Positions 15,408 to 22,995 of a stretch of 43,029 bases of DNA are shown here, one piece after another; the first letter of the stretch is position 1; each line of letters begins with the position of its first letter. The notes below the pieces were generated by a model. It saw only the letters and a program-made list of their open reading frames with translations. It searched no databases and was not told the DNA's origin. Source of the stretch: an uncultured Bacteroides sp. (GTDB lineage Bacteria; Bacteroidota; Bacteroidia; Bacteroidales; Bacteroidaceae); the NCBI GenBank assembly GCA_934716785.1, contig CAKUYM010000007.1:1-43029 (forward strand), given 5' to 3'. The position numbers were made by a program, and so were the translations under genes.

Positions 15408-15851
15408 CGGCATGGCCGATTCATCGTGCAGTGTAAACGAGAACGTCATTTCATAAACCTTGATATAATGCGGCATGGCATACGAACGGCTTTTCTCGCG
15501 TACCAGCGGCGAAGCGTTGTCCGTGCATTGCAGACACTGCAGCGACTTGTATAATTTCCCGGCCAGCTGCTGCATTTCCCTTACCTTGTCATACGTGCCG
15601 GATGCGTAGCTTGTATCGTCGTAACAATCAATAGCCAGCCGGACGGTCAGCATGGATTCGCTTTTCTGTACCCCATATCCGAGGTCGTTCCAGTCAGAAC
15701 TTGTATTTCCAATCAATACACAAGGGAAGGTGACCGGATACTGGTCTTCTTCTGCCCCCATTTCCAATTGTCCGTAGTCCTCGTCGATGAGCGAGAGTTC
15801 CGGCATTTCCTGTGCAATCTGTTCCATGATTGCGATAAAAACTTCTTCCAT
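15390..15851 (-). CDS. Probable tail terminator / head-tail joining protein
   Basis: A 153-residue acidic protein (MEEVFIAIMEQIAQEMPELS) with a fold pattern of alternating helix and strands: FPCVLIGNTSSDWNDLGYG, MLTVRLAIDCYDD, and a closing strand YIKVYEMTFSFTLHD. Last in the minus-strand head operon and next to the gpG-like gene, it stands where tail terminator or gp37-like joining proteins are found. The assignment rests on size, strand pattern and place. Confidence 0.55.
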   Translation of the reverse strand: MEEVFIAIMEQIAQEMPELSLIDEDYGQLEMGAEEDQYPVTFPCVLIGNTSSDWNDLGYGVQKSESMLTVRLAIDCYDDTSYASGTYDKVREMQQLAGKLYKSLQCLQCTDNASPLVREKSRSYAMPHYIKVYEMTFSFTLHDESAMPSAFGE

Positions 15852-15855
15852 ATCC

Positions 15856-16479
15856 TTAGCTGTTTAAAATGTTGGTAATTTCCTGCTCCACCTTCTCCCG
15901 TATGCAGCTGTTCAATTCTTCGCTTTCGCCCATGAACTGGCGCTGCGGGATGCGGATGTGCAGTTTCTTTTTCTTGGTAAGTGCCATGTTTCTCCAGAAC
16001 TGTGCCTGCGGATTGAGTTCATCCGGTTTGGCACGTCGTTTAACGCATTTCTTTTGCCATGTACCGGCTTTTTTCCTTTTCCCAGAAGCCTTGTAGAACT
16101 TTGCCCATGCAAAGCGCCTCATGCGGTCTGTGACGGTGACATCGATTTCGCCGCCCCAGTTGTGGACGGGTGCATAGACCACCTCGTTGAATACCCTTAC
16201 CCGGTAGTCGGTGGGTGTGTATCCGACCGATTTGAAAAGATGCTTCCTGCCGGAGAGCAGCGTGCCGTAATTGCTGGCGGCATCTGTACCACCCGAGGAG
16301 AGCCGTTTGGCTTTGAGCCAAGGGTGAAGACCGCCATTGACAAATCCACCCTGCCGAAAGTTATCCTGAAAATGGTCTTTGGCTATTCGCCCTACCATGA
16401 CCGGCATTTTGCGCCGCATGAGCGTTTCCAACTGTTTACGCTTGGATTTTATCAAGTTATCAAAATCTTTCAAGTCCAT
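15856..16479 (-). CDS. Virion morphogenesis protein, Mu gpG family
   Basis: This 207-residue basic protein begins MDLKDFDNLIKSKRKQLETL. It contains the family's VRVFNEVVYAPVHNWGG segment (compare YAxIHQxGG) and near the end IRIPQRQFMGESEE (compare IPARPFLG), the marks of the Phage_tail_S / gpG family. Such proteins act in head-to-tail joining or head completion. The start (CAT at 16477-16479) lies 117 bases after the gpF-like gene; the gap holds a candidate small RNA on the other strand. Confidence 0.85.
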   Translation of the reverse strand: MDLKDFDNLIKSKRKQLETLMRRKMPVMVGRIAKDHFQDNFRQGGFVNGGLHPWLKAKRLSSGGTDAASNYGTLLSGRKHLFKSVGYTPTDYRVRVFNEVVYAPVHNWGGEIDVTVTDRMRRFAWAKFYKASGKRKKAGTWQKKCVKRRAKPDELNPQAQFWRNMALTKKKKLHIRIPQRQFMGESEELNSCIREKVEQEITNILNS

Positions 16480-16505
16480 TGTGATACCGTTTTAAAATAA
16501 ATCAC

Positions 16506-16597
16506 TATATTTGCAGCAGCTCCATAAGGAGTTAGCGTGTGCTGCGGCACGTCGCATCGCAGGGAAGTCTGTTTGCAGGCTTCCCTGTTGTCTTTTT
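16506..16597 (+). ncRNA. Candidate small RNA with promoter and terminator, opposite to the head operon
   Basis: In the 116-base gap between two minus-strand genes the plus strand carries TATATTTG (16506-16513), a perfect -7 box. Three hairpins follow: CTCC-ATAA-GGAG (16520-16531), GTGC-TGCG-GCAC (16539-16550) and CAGGGAAG (16560-16567) paired with CTTCCCTG (16580-16587). The last one is followed by TCTTTTT (16591-16597), as in an intrinsic terminator. An RNA of about 78 bases starting near 16520 is predicted. No well-placed -33 box is visible, and no open frame of useful length lies in it. Confidence 0.5.
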
Positions 16598-17945
16598 AGT
16601 AGTAGAACTTACCATCCTTATAGAACAACCTGATTTCCCCTTTTTCATAGATCCATACTTCATCTATGTTTTGATTAGGCAAATTACGTCTTGCCATGAT
16701 AGCCCTTCTGATAAAACGGTCGGAACATCCCTTTGTATTCTTGATTACAATTCTGGAAGATTGCTCTAACCCGTGGGAAATCATGCTTTTTACTTTTCTT
16801 TTGTTCCATGGCTTGATGAAGCCTTCAAATTCGTAAAACAAGCCATCCACTTCAAAATCCGGGCATTTTCTGTAATATCTGGTATCTATCAAATTTGCGT
16901 AGATACGTTGGTAATCATCCGACAGATAGTGCAAGCGTGGTGTCATTTTGACTTGATGCCCCATTCTTGCCAATTGGAGGCAGATACGTTTCATATCCTT
17001 GTAGTCGGTCTTGTCCTTATCCACCTTCGGATGTACATAGAGTACACCGCCGTTGGAGAATGATTTTTCAAGTTTAAACCCGTTTTGCGCCATCCGTTCC
17101 ATACATGCCTTGATGTATGGGCAGTCGTAGCAATCCTTTGCCCGATTACTGAAGATGTGTTTCAGCCGGTCCTTGAAGCCCGGTTTATAGAAAGCACAGT
17201 GCCTGCAGTCGTTCGGGAAATAGGGATGGGAATCGGAAAAGAGGATGCCGTCCGTTCCCGGATTGTTATCCAGCCCCGGCTGCGGTTTACTGTTATCGTC
17301 GTCGTCCGGCAGTTGCGTTGGTTCCTCGTCAGTTGCCGTGAGGTCGCACTTGCAGTTCCATCGGTCGCCCGGCCGGTGTTTGCTCCAGAACGGGTCGTCG
17401 ATGGGCCGTATGGTGTTCCAGAACGGCCGATGGTCAGCCCCCGGGTGCAGCGATGTGGACGGCATCCATTTGAGGTTTGGCAAGACATCGCGTTCGCGTA
17501 GGAACTGCTGCCAGTCTGCCGCCTGATGAGCCCTAAGTACTGCCGTGTCATATTCAGTCTGCAGCCAGTGCCGAACCTGGTGGGATGCGATGGGTGTGAC
17601 CTCCTGCACCCATTTCTCGAATGGCTTTAGAGTGCCGTTAGAATCGAATAATAACCGTGCCATATCGCGCTGCATGCGGTGAACCTTGAATGCCGCAAAG
17701 ACCTCGTTGTTGGTTTGCAGCTGCTGCAGGAAATCGTCTACTTGCTCCACTTCAGACTGTGCAATCCCATCGGCGGCAGCATCATTCAGTATGCGGCAGA
17801 TTTCGTGAAATAGATTCGGCTCGATTTCGCCCTCCACATCTATTTTCTGACTGTAGATGCGCTGCAGTGCCTTGGCCAACACATCGCTGCTGAAACTGAA
17901 CGAAGTCTGTACCTCTTCCCCTTTGTTTTGGTAGAGGTCGTTCAT
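16596..17945 (-). CDS. Mu gpF-like minor head protein fused to a nuclease-like C-terminal domain
   Basis: The start is the ATG at 17945, which overlaps the portal stop (TAATG); a longer frame from 18002 is less likely. The 449 residues comprise a Mu F domain (about 85-205; LHPGADHRPFWNTIRPIDD and RPGDRWNCKCDLTATDEE). An acidic linker (206-232) and a cysteine-rich part (C247, C250, C272, C275, C281), possibly metal-binding, follow. The C-terminal domain (about 295-449) has PDFEVDGLFYEFEGF at 362-376, in the style of CdiA-CT/PBECR-type toxin nucleases attached to phage head proteins. gpF is injected or held at the head portal, so the tail domain may enter the recipient cell. Whether it is active cannot be told. 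Confidence 0.85.
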   Translation of the reverse strand: MNDLYQNKGEEVQTSFSFSSDVLAKALQRIYSQKIDVEGEIEPNLFHEICRILNDAAADGIAQSEVEQVDDFLQQLQTNNEVFAAFKVHRMQRDMARLLFDSNGTLKPFEKWVQEVTPIASHQVRHWLQTEYDTAVLRAHQAADWQQFLRERDVLPNLKWMPSTSLHPGADHRPFWNTIRPIDDPFWSKHRPGDRWNCKCDLTATDEEPTQLPDDDDNSKPQPGLDNNPGTDGILFSDSHPYFPNDCRHCAFYKPGFKDRLKHIFSNRAKDCYDCPYIKACMERMAQNGFKLEKSFSNGGVLYVHPKVDKDKTDYKDMKRICLQLARMGHQVKMTPRLHYLSDDYQRIYANLIDTRYYRKCPDFEVDGLFYEFEGFIKPWNKRKVKSMISHGLEQSSRIVIKNTKGCSDRFIRRAIMARRNLPNQNIDEVWIYEKGEIRLFYKDGKFYY

Positions 17946-19297
17946 TACCAATCTAAAGCTGCCCCGGAGGCCGGGGCTTTCACGAAAAAACCTTTCAGCC
18001 AATTCTGGAAGTTCTTTTTCTGTTGTGGTGTAGGTTCTTTATCCTGTTCCTTATCTACTGGTTCCTGTTCCTTCTTCGGGGTTGGAATCAGGGCAGCCTG
18101 TGTAGCCTCCCTTTGTTCAGCCTTCAGCTGCTCGTAGTTGGCCGGTTTGTCGATGCCGAATTCCTCATAGAGATAGTCGTCGTCGATGGGGATGTTGAAG
18201 TTCTTCTTTAGCTGCGTAAGAATGGATATTTTGGTGCCTGCATCCGTTTCCTTCGGTTCAGGGTAGCAGAATGTACCCCCTTTGGTGTTGATGCCCATGT
18301 GCAGCAGAATGTCCGTCATGTCATAATTAAGCACGTTGAGTATATATTTTCGGTCGGCTTCCAGCACCTTGTCCTCTACCTTCTGATGAACCGTACCCAA
18401 GGCCTGAGTGCCTTTTTCGGATGATTCGGTAGTTAGCGTATTGCCCAGTATCAGTTTGGATATTTCGTTGTTGCACCGTTCGCAGAGGCGTTCATAGACA
18501 TCGGCGGACCCCGTTTTGTTGCCGGCTTCCGTGAGCTTGAGTTCCGTGTCCTTGGCGTGGAAGAACTGCGCCAGGCTTCCGGCATTTGCAGCATCATCCA
18601 TAGCCCGCTGGCGTGACTCGTCGTCGTCGGAATCATAAATATATTCCTGGATAGGCATGCCGAATACCTCGGAGAACTGTGCCCAGTCGCCCGTGGTATT
18701 GCGTTTGTAGATAATCCAAGGTGCAGCCTTTGCCAACAGCCCCAAATCGGATGGAGAGCCCACAAAAAGCAAGTCGGTATATTCATCCCAGGAATGGCCG
18801 GTGATGTCAGTCTGGTGACGCAAGATGAGTTTCCTGATTGGATCTACATGCTTACGTGGTACAAGGTCGTAATCCACCCACTGCTGCAGCTTGTAGAACT
18901 GACAGAGCGAGAAGCCCCAGAACTTTGCATCGAGGATGTCACCTACCAGCCGGTTGAACCATGGCGACTGTATCTGCTCGTTGATTTTATCGTCGGGTTT
19001 TCCGTCCACCCGGAACTCCATGTTGGAGCACAGCACGGCATTCTTTCGTTTTTCGAGAACACAGGAAAGGTGGGTATCCATCAGAATGTCCTCGTAGAGG
19101 TCATAGAGTTTGTAACGTCGCGAGAAATCGACGTTTTCGGCCGCCTTGATGGCCGCCATGTAGTCGGCAATGTCCAGCCCGAAGCGTTTGGGCTGGGTGA
19201 GCACAATCACATTCGGTTTCTTCTGTCCCGGCAAAGCGAAGTTTCCCCCAACGGTGATGATGCCGGCTTTGCCAGTTTTTCTGTTTTTCTGTTTCAT
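17945..19297 (-). CDS. Portal protein, DUF935 / Mu gp29 family
   Basis: This 450-residue protein shows the gp29-like order: an N-terminal basic part (MKQKNRKTGKAGIITVGGNF), DIADYMAAIKAAENVDFSRR, and the LYDLYEDILMDTHLSCVLEK segment typical of DUF935. The core has the FWGFSLCQFYKL and WIIYKRNTTGDWAQFSEVFG segments. The C-terminus is Gln/Lys-rich (KKEQEPVDKEQDKEPTPQQK). Portals form the 12-fold ring through which DNA enters and leaves the head. Its stop overlaps the gpF start. Confidence 0.9.
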   Translation of the reverse strand: MKQKNRKTGKAGIITVGGNFALPGQKKPNVIVLTQPKRFGLDIADYMAAIKAAENVDFSRRYKLYDLYEDILMDTHLSCVLEKRKNAVLCSNMEFRVDGKPDDKINEQIQSPWFNRLVGDILDAKFWGFSLCQFYKLQQWVDYDLVPRKHVDPIRKLILRHQTDITGHSWDEYTDLLFVGSPSDLGLLAKAAPWIIYKRNTTGDWAQFSEVFGMPIQEYIYDSDDDESRQRAMDDAANAGSLAQFFHAKDTELKLTEAGNKTGSADVYERLCERCNNEISKLILGNTLTTESSEKGTQALGTVHQKVEDKVLEADRKYILNVLNYDMTDILLHMGINTKGGTFCYPEPKETDAGTKISILTQLKKNFNIPIDDDYLYEEFGIDKPANYEQLKAEQREATQAALIPTPKKEQEPVDKEQDKEPTPQQKKNFQNWLKGFFVKAPASGAALDW

Positions 19298-19309
19298 ACT
19301 GTTTGCTTT

Positions 19310-19735
19310 TTACCAGTGGTTCGTTCGTTTGCGGTTACTTTGAATGTGGAAATCCGATTTGCCTGCCCTTTGCTCCTCGGGTAGCAGCGGAGCCCCTTGG
19401 ATTGATATATCCTCGTCGGCCACCGCCTTCATCCATTCCACCGCCCGTTCGTAGCGGTCCTTACGTACCTGGGAGAGCTTCTGCGGGTTGTGGATGCAGA
19501 AGATGTGGTATACGGCGATGTCGATGACCATCATGAGTACGAGCTGGAGTCGGTCGGAACCAGTGGCCGCGAAAATACGGTCGCAGTCGTATCGTTTGGA
19601 GAGATAGCACCGCATTTCGGCAATGGCTCTGTCCTCGCAAACTTCAATGACCGTTTCGTCTTCGCGCACCAGTGCGTCGAGGATGTCGCGGTGGATGCTT
19701 GCATCGTAATCGGTGAGTTCTACAAATTTGTTCAT
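19310..19735 (-). CDS. Mu gp36-like protein, DUF1320
   Basis: A 141-residue protein beginning MNKFVELTDYDASIHRDILD, with CEDRAIAEMRCYLSKRYD and a helix MMVIDIAVYHIFCIHNPQKL followed by RYERAVEWM. This is the DUF1320 (gp36) pattern of Mu-like phages, thought to be a head completion or adaptor protein. It lies between terminase and portal genes in the minus-strand operon. Confidence 0.8.
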   Translation of the reverse strand: MNKFVELTDYDASIHRDILDALVREDETVIEVCEDRAIAEMRCYLSKRYDCDRIFAATGSDRLQLVLMMVIDIAVYHIFCIHNPQKLSQVRKDRYERAVEWMKAVADEDISIQGAPLLPEEQRAGKSDFHIQSNRKRTNHW

Positions 19736-19756
19736 AGTCCTAATGTTTTAGAGTTG

Positions 19757-21289
19757 TCATAATCTTTTCTTATTCCGTTTTCTCAGATCCTTACGTGAAC
19801 GGTATACGGGCGGTTCAATGCGCCTGATCAGTTCATCGATGATGCGGTTTGCCCCTTCGACCGCATCCGGGCCGTCGGCCGGGTAGCGCATGGTCAATGT
19901 GAACAGCTTGAACTGGTCTTCCAGTTCCTTCATGTGCGGATTGTCACGTTCAGCCTCGTTGAGGATGAGGTTCCCCTCGCGGTTGAGCGGTTCAAGGTTG
20001 GCCTCGATACGCGTAGCCTTGTCCGTCTTCTTTTCCTCGTCGCCACGGATGAACAGCGCAATCTTCTGTTCGCGGCGCACCTTTGCCACCAGCGGTTTGA
20101 ACACCTGCTGGAAGAAAGGGTCCTGCAGTTTGTTGTTCTCCATGTAGCAATAGACATTGGTTTTACCTGCGACAAAATTAAGCATCCGGGCATACCAGTC
20201 AATGAACTCCGCATTGAGCGCCTGAGCCAGGAAAGTCTTGATGACATAGAGCCTGGTGCCCAATTTGCCACAGAGTGAAACCGTCTTGAAGGATTTACCT
20301 TTCTTCCCCTTGCTTTCGCCAGGTGCCGGGTCGCCATACGCCACGAGGAACTTGAATTTGGAGAGGGCCGGAACCTTGCCATATGAAATGTTCTCAAAGA
20401 CCTCGCCCACGGAAATGGGGTTGTTGAAATACTCACCTTGTGCAGCCTTGGTGGAAATTTTGGAGAGCGTACGGTCAATGTCCTCTTCCGAGTTTTTTTC
20501 CGGCCATGTGGAAAATCCGTTTTTGTCGCGGATGTTCACGATGTCCCAGGAGTCGGCCATTTCGCCCGCCCTCACCACGCAGCAGTCCTTGGCAATGATG
20601 TTTCCGCAGAAGATGACCAGTGTAGGTTCGGAAATGGAACGCGTGGGGTACAGCGCATTTTCCCACCAGTCCCAGCGTTTCTGGATGATGTCCGGGTTCT
20701 TGGTGTCCTCGTCCGTATCAAAGTCATCGACCAGCAGCACGTCGGGACGTATGGCCTCGTTTCGCGAACCACGCGGTGACTGCCCGGCACCCAGTGCCCG
20801 GAAAGAGACCTTCCCTTTGGTGGCGAATTCGTCCTCCGTCCATGAGCCCGGCATTTCCTGCTTGCCGTAGTATGCCATGATGCGTCCGTTGGCTTCGAGA
20901 TTGGCTCGGTACGGATCGAGGAGGCGCACCGCATTGTCCTTGCTGTTGGATGTTAGTATAACATTCTTTTTACGCCCGGTAAGCGTGAGATACATGACGA
21001 TGAACATGGTGACTGTGGATTTGGCCAGCTCACGGCTCCAGGAAAGCACCTCGAACCATTCATCGTGTGCAATGATACGCCGGATAGCCTTTTTCTGGAA
21101 GTCGGCGAATTCATATTTGGCATAATTGGGGAAAAAGAACTTGATCCATTCTATAGGGTGCCTTTCGAGGTAAGCCCGGTGTTTTTCGCGTTCGGCTGCC
21201 GTCATGTTCCTATCGACCGGTGTAGCCCTTGCAATGTCGTCTTTGTATTTCTCCCAATCGAGGAGAGCGAGTCTGTCAGTCTGTTTCAT
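19757..21289 (-). CDS. Terminase large subunit, Mu gp28-like
   Basis: A 510-residue protein. The ATPase part has the adenine/P-loop region around LSWSRELAKSTVTMF (Walker A variant) and the Walker B DVLLVDDFDTDED. The C-terminal nuclease part has the first acidic residue in LVAYGDPAPGESKGKKG and further acids in CYMENNKLQDPFFQQ. It cuts and pumps DNA into the head; in Mu-like phages packaging starts from a phage end and includes host DNA. It follows the small subunit by 11 bases. Confidence 0.9.
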   Translation of the reverse strand: MKQTDRLALLDWEKYKDDIARATPVDRNMTAAEREKHRAYLERHPIEWIKFFFPNYAKYEFADFQKKAIRRIIAHDEWFEVLSWSRELAKSTVTMFIVMYLTLTGRKKNVILTSNSKDNAVRLLDPYRANLEANGRIMAYYGKQEMPGSWTEDEFATKGKVSFRALGAGQSPRGSRNEAIRPDVLLVDDFDTDEDTKNPDIIQKRWDWWENALYPTRSISEPTLVIFCGNIIAKDCCVVRAGEMADSWDIVNIRDKNGFSTWPEKNSEEDIDRTLSKISTKAAQGEYFNNPISVGEVFENISYGKVPALSKFKFLVAYGDPAPGESKGKKGKSFKTVSLCGKLGTRLYVIKTFLAQALNAEFIDWYARMLNFVAGKTNVYCYMENNKLQDPFFQQVFKPLVAKVRREQKIALFIRGDEEKKTDKATRIEANLEPLNREGNLILNEAERDNPHMKELEDQFKLFTLTMRYPADGPDAVEGANRIIDELIRRIEPPVYRSRKDLRKRNKKRL

Positions 21290-21300
21290 TGTGTATTACT

Positions 21301-21744
21301 TTATAATTTATCTTTAATGTACGCATCGGCCAGGCGTGTGATTTCTTTTGCCTTTTCGAGGTCGGCCGCCCGTACCCAATCGATGAACCCAGTGAAGACA
21401 CTGATGATATCGGCAATGCCCACTTCCTGCTCCATGTTGCGTATGGCCGCCGACAGTTTTCCGAGGATGTCGGCCTCCTTGGATGAGGGGAACCGTTCCC
21501 CCTCGGGACGTTCAGCAATAGCCTTGTTTATTTCGGCCACCTGGCGGTAGAGGTTTGCGACTTGCTCCTGCCTTGTGAGCGTAAGCCCCACCTTCTGTTC
21601 TTCCCACTTCCCGGCCCGAACCCAGTTGGATACGGACACGCGCGACACGCCCACACGGTCGGCTATTTCCTGCTGTGTGAGGTTTTCCTTGAGGTACAAA
21701 GTTTTTGCCCATTCCTTTTTCTGGGCATTCGTCAAATCTGCCAT
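21301..21744 (-). CDS. Terminase small subunit-like protein, Mu gp27 / DUF1804-like
   Basis: A 147-residue protein with an N-terminal helix-turn-helix (about 12-45; ENLTQQEIADRVGVSRVSVS and NWVRAGKWEEQK). Helical parts follow (QVAEINKAIAERPEGERFPS), which could form an oligomer. It is the first gene of the minus-strand packaging operon and would bind the phage packaging site and hand DNA to the large subunit. Confidence 0.8.
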   Translation of the reverse strand: MADLTNAQKKEWAKTLYLKENLTQQEIADRVGVSRVSVSNWVRAGKWEEQKVGLTLTRQEQVANLYRQVAEINKAIAERPEGERFPSSKEADILGKLSAAIRNMEQEVGIADIISVFTGFIDWVRAADLEKAKEITRLADAYIKDKL

Positions 21745-21759
21745 AAATAGTCTTTTTAA

Positions 21760-21777
21760 TTGTAAACTACGTTACAA
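21760..21777. promoter_or_regulatory. Palindrome in the divergent late promoter region
   Basis: TTGTAA (21760-21765), six bases, TTACAA (21772-21777): perfect arms. It overlaps a possible minus-strand -7 box (CAATTTTG, 21782-21775) of the terminase operon. A TTTA lies 19 bases further upstream. It is a likely site for a phage regulator of late genes. Confidence 0.45.
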
Positions 21778-21833
21778 AATTGCATTAAAAAGCGGTGTCT
21801 GTAAAAGGCTGTGCGCATGGTGACGGGCTGTAG

Positions 21834-21846
21834 CGTTATGATAACG
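21834..21846. promoter_or_regulatory. Second palindrome between the divergent late operons
   Basis: CGTTAT-G-ATAACG is a perfect inverted repeat with a one-base centre. It lies between the leftward terminase operon and the rightward protease-capsid operon, 28 bases upstream of the candidate -33 box at 21874. Confidence 0.4.
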
Positions 21847-21873
21847 TCAGGAAGCGGCATGATAAAAACGCGG

Positions 21874-21905
21874 TTTCTTGATACCATGGGAATGTTCTAT
21901 TTTCG
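21874..21905 (+). promoter_or_regulatory. Candidate late promoter (rightward)
   Basis: TTTC (21874-21877), 20 bases, then TATTTTCG (21898-21905), each one base off consensus. Start would be near 21911, about 30 bases before the protease gene. A near-consensus promoter would fit activation by a phage factor. Confidence 0.4.
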
Positions 21906-21941
21906 CATCATAGGAAGGCGGGAAAGACCGCTGCAAAGCGT

Positions 21942-22988
21942 ATGATGATGAGCAGATTTTTCAATATAACAACGAGTGACGACGGCACCAGTACGATATT
22001 CCTGTACGGGGATATCGGGGACTATACGGAGGTGCAAAGCGGGCGCATAGCCCAGGAACTGATGGAAGCCGAACGCGTGAGCCGGCGCATCCATGTACGT
22101 ATCAACAGCAACGGCGGGGAAGTGTACAGCGGTATTGCGATATTCAACGCCCTGCGCCAAAGCAAGGCCGACATCTGCATATATGTGGATGGCATAGCTG
22201 CCAGCATGGCCAGCGTGATAGCCCTTTGCGGCAAGCCGGTAGAGATGAGCAAATATGCCCGATTGATGCTGCACAGCGTGAGCGGCGGGTGCTATGGCAA
22301 CAAGCAGGACCTGCAGCGCTGCATGGAAGAGATAGAAAGCCTGGAGGGTAGCTTGAGTGAAATCTATGCCGAACGGCTGGGCATGAGCAAGGAAGAAGTA
22401 AAACAGAACTATTTTGACGGTGAGGACCACTGGCTGACCGCCAAGGAAGCTCTGGATCTGGGTTTTATAGACGGCATATATGATGCAGACCCCGTGCCGG
22501 CCGACAGTACACCGGCACAGATATATACTTTATTTAATAACCGGCTCATTGAGCCACAAAACGACAGAGAAGACATGAATCTGGAAGACGTGAAGAAACG
22601 CCCGCGCTTTAAGGATTGCGCGAGTGATGCGGATGTGTTCCGCCTGATGGACCAACTGGAGGAAGAGGCAGGCAAGGTACCTATCCTTACGAAAGAGAAC
22701 ACCGCCCTGAAGGCGAAGGTGAAGATTTACGAAGACAAGGCAGCAGCCGAAGACATTACTGCCCGAAAACATCTGCTTGATGCTGCCGAGCAGGACGGCC
22801 GCATTGATGCGACTACCCGCCCCATTTACGAAAACCTGTTGATTAACGACCGCGAGAACGGTGAAAAGGCCCTGGCCAAACTGCCGGTGAAGCGCCGCGT
22901 GATGGAAGACCTGCACTTGGACCCGAACGGAGATGAGAGCCCCTGGGCCAAGCGTATGCGAGAAATTAAGGACAAACGTAAAAAGTGA
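21942..22988 (+). CDS. ClpP-like prohead protease with C-terminal scaffold
   Basis: The 348-residue protein has a ClpP/crotonase-like protease in residues 15-190: INSNGGEVYSGIAIFNAL, the nucleophile Ser88 in DGIAASMASVIAL, and His111 in ARLMLHSVSGG. The rest (about 205-348) is charged and helical (EEAGKVPILTKENTALKAKV), as expected for a scaffold released by cleavage, in the manner of Mu gpI/gpZ. Three ATG codons stand in tandem at 21942, 21945 and 21948. It opens the rightward structural operon and precedes the capsid gene by seven bases. Confidence 0.88.
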   Translation: MMMSRFFNITTSDDGTSTIFLYGDIGDYTEVQSGRIAQELMEAERVSRRIHVRINSNGGEVYSGIAIFNALRQSKADICIYVDGIAASMASVIALCGKPVEMSKYARLMLHSVSGGCYGNKQDLQRCMEEIESLEGSLSEIYAERLGMSKEEVKQNYFDGEDHWLTAKEALDLGFIDGIYDADPVPADSTPAQIYTLFNNRLIEPQNDREDMNLEDVKKRPRFKDCASDADVFRLMDQLEEEAGKVPILTKENTALKAKVKIYEDKAAAEDITARKHLLDAAEQDGRIDATTRPIYENLLINDRENGEKALAKLPVKRRVMEDLHLDPNGDESPWAKRMREIKDKRKK

Positions 22989-22995
22989 TTGAATT

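Noticed and set aside
17946..18002. Longer start for the gpF-like protein
   Set aside because: It would overlap the portal gene by 58 bases, while the ATG at 17945 overlaps its stop as TAATG.
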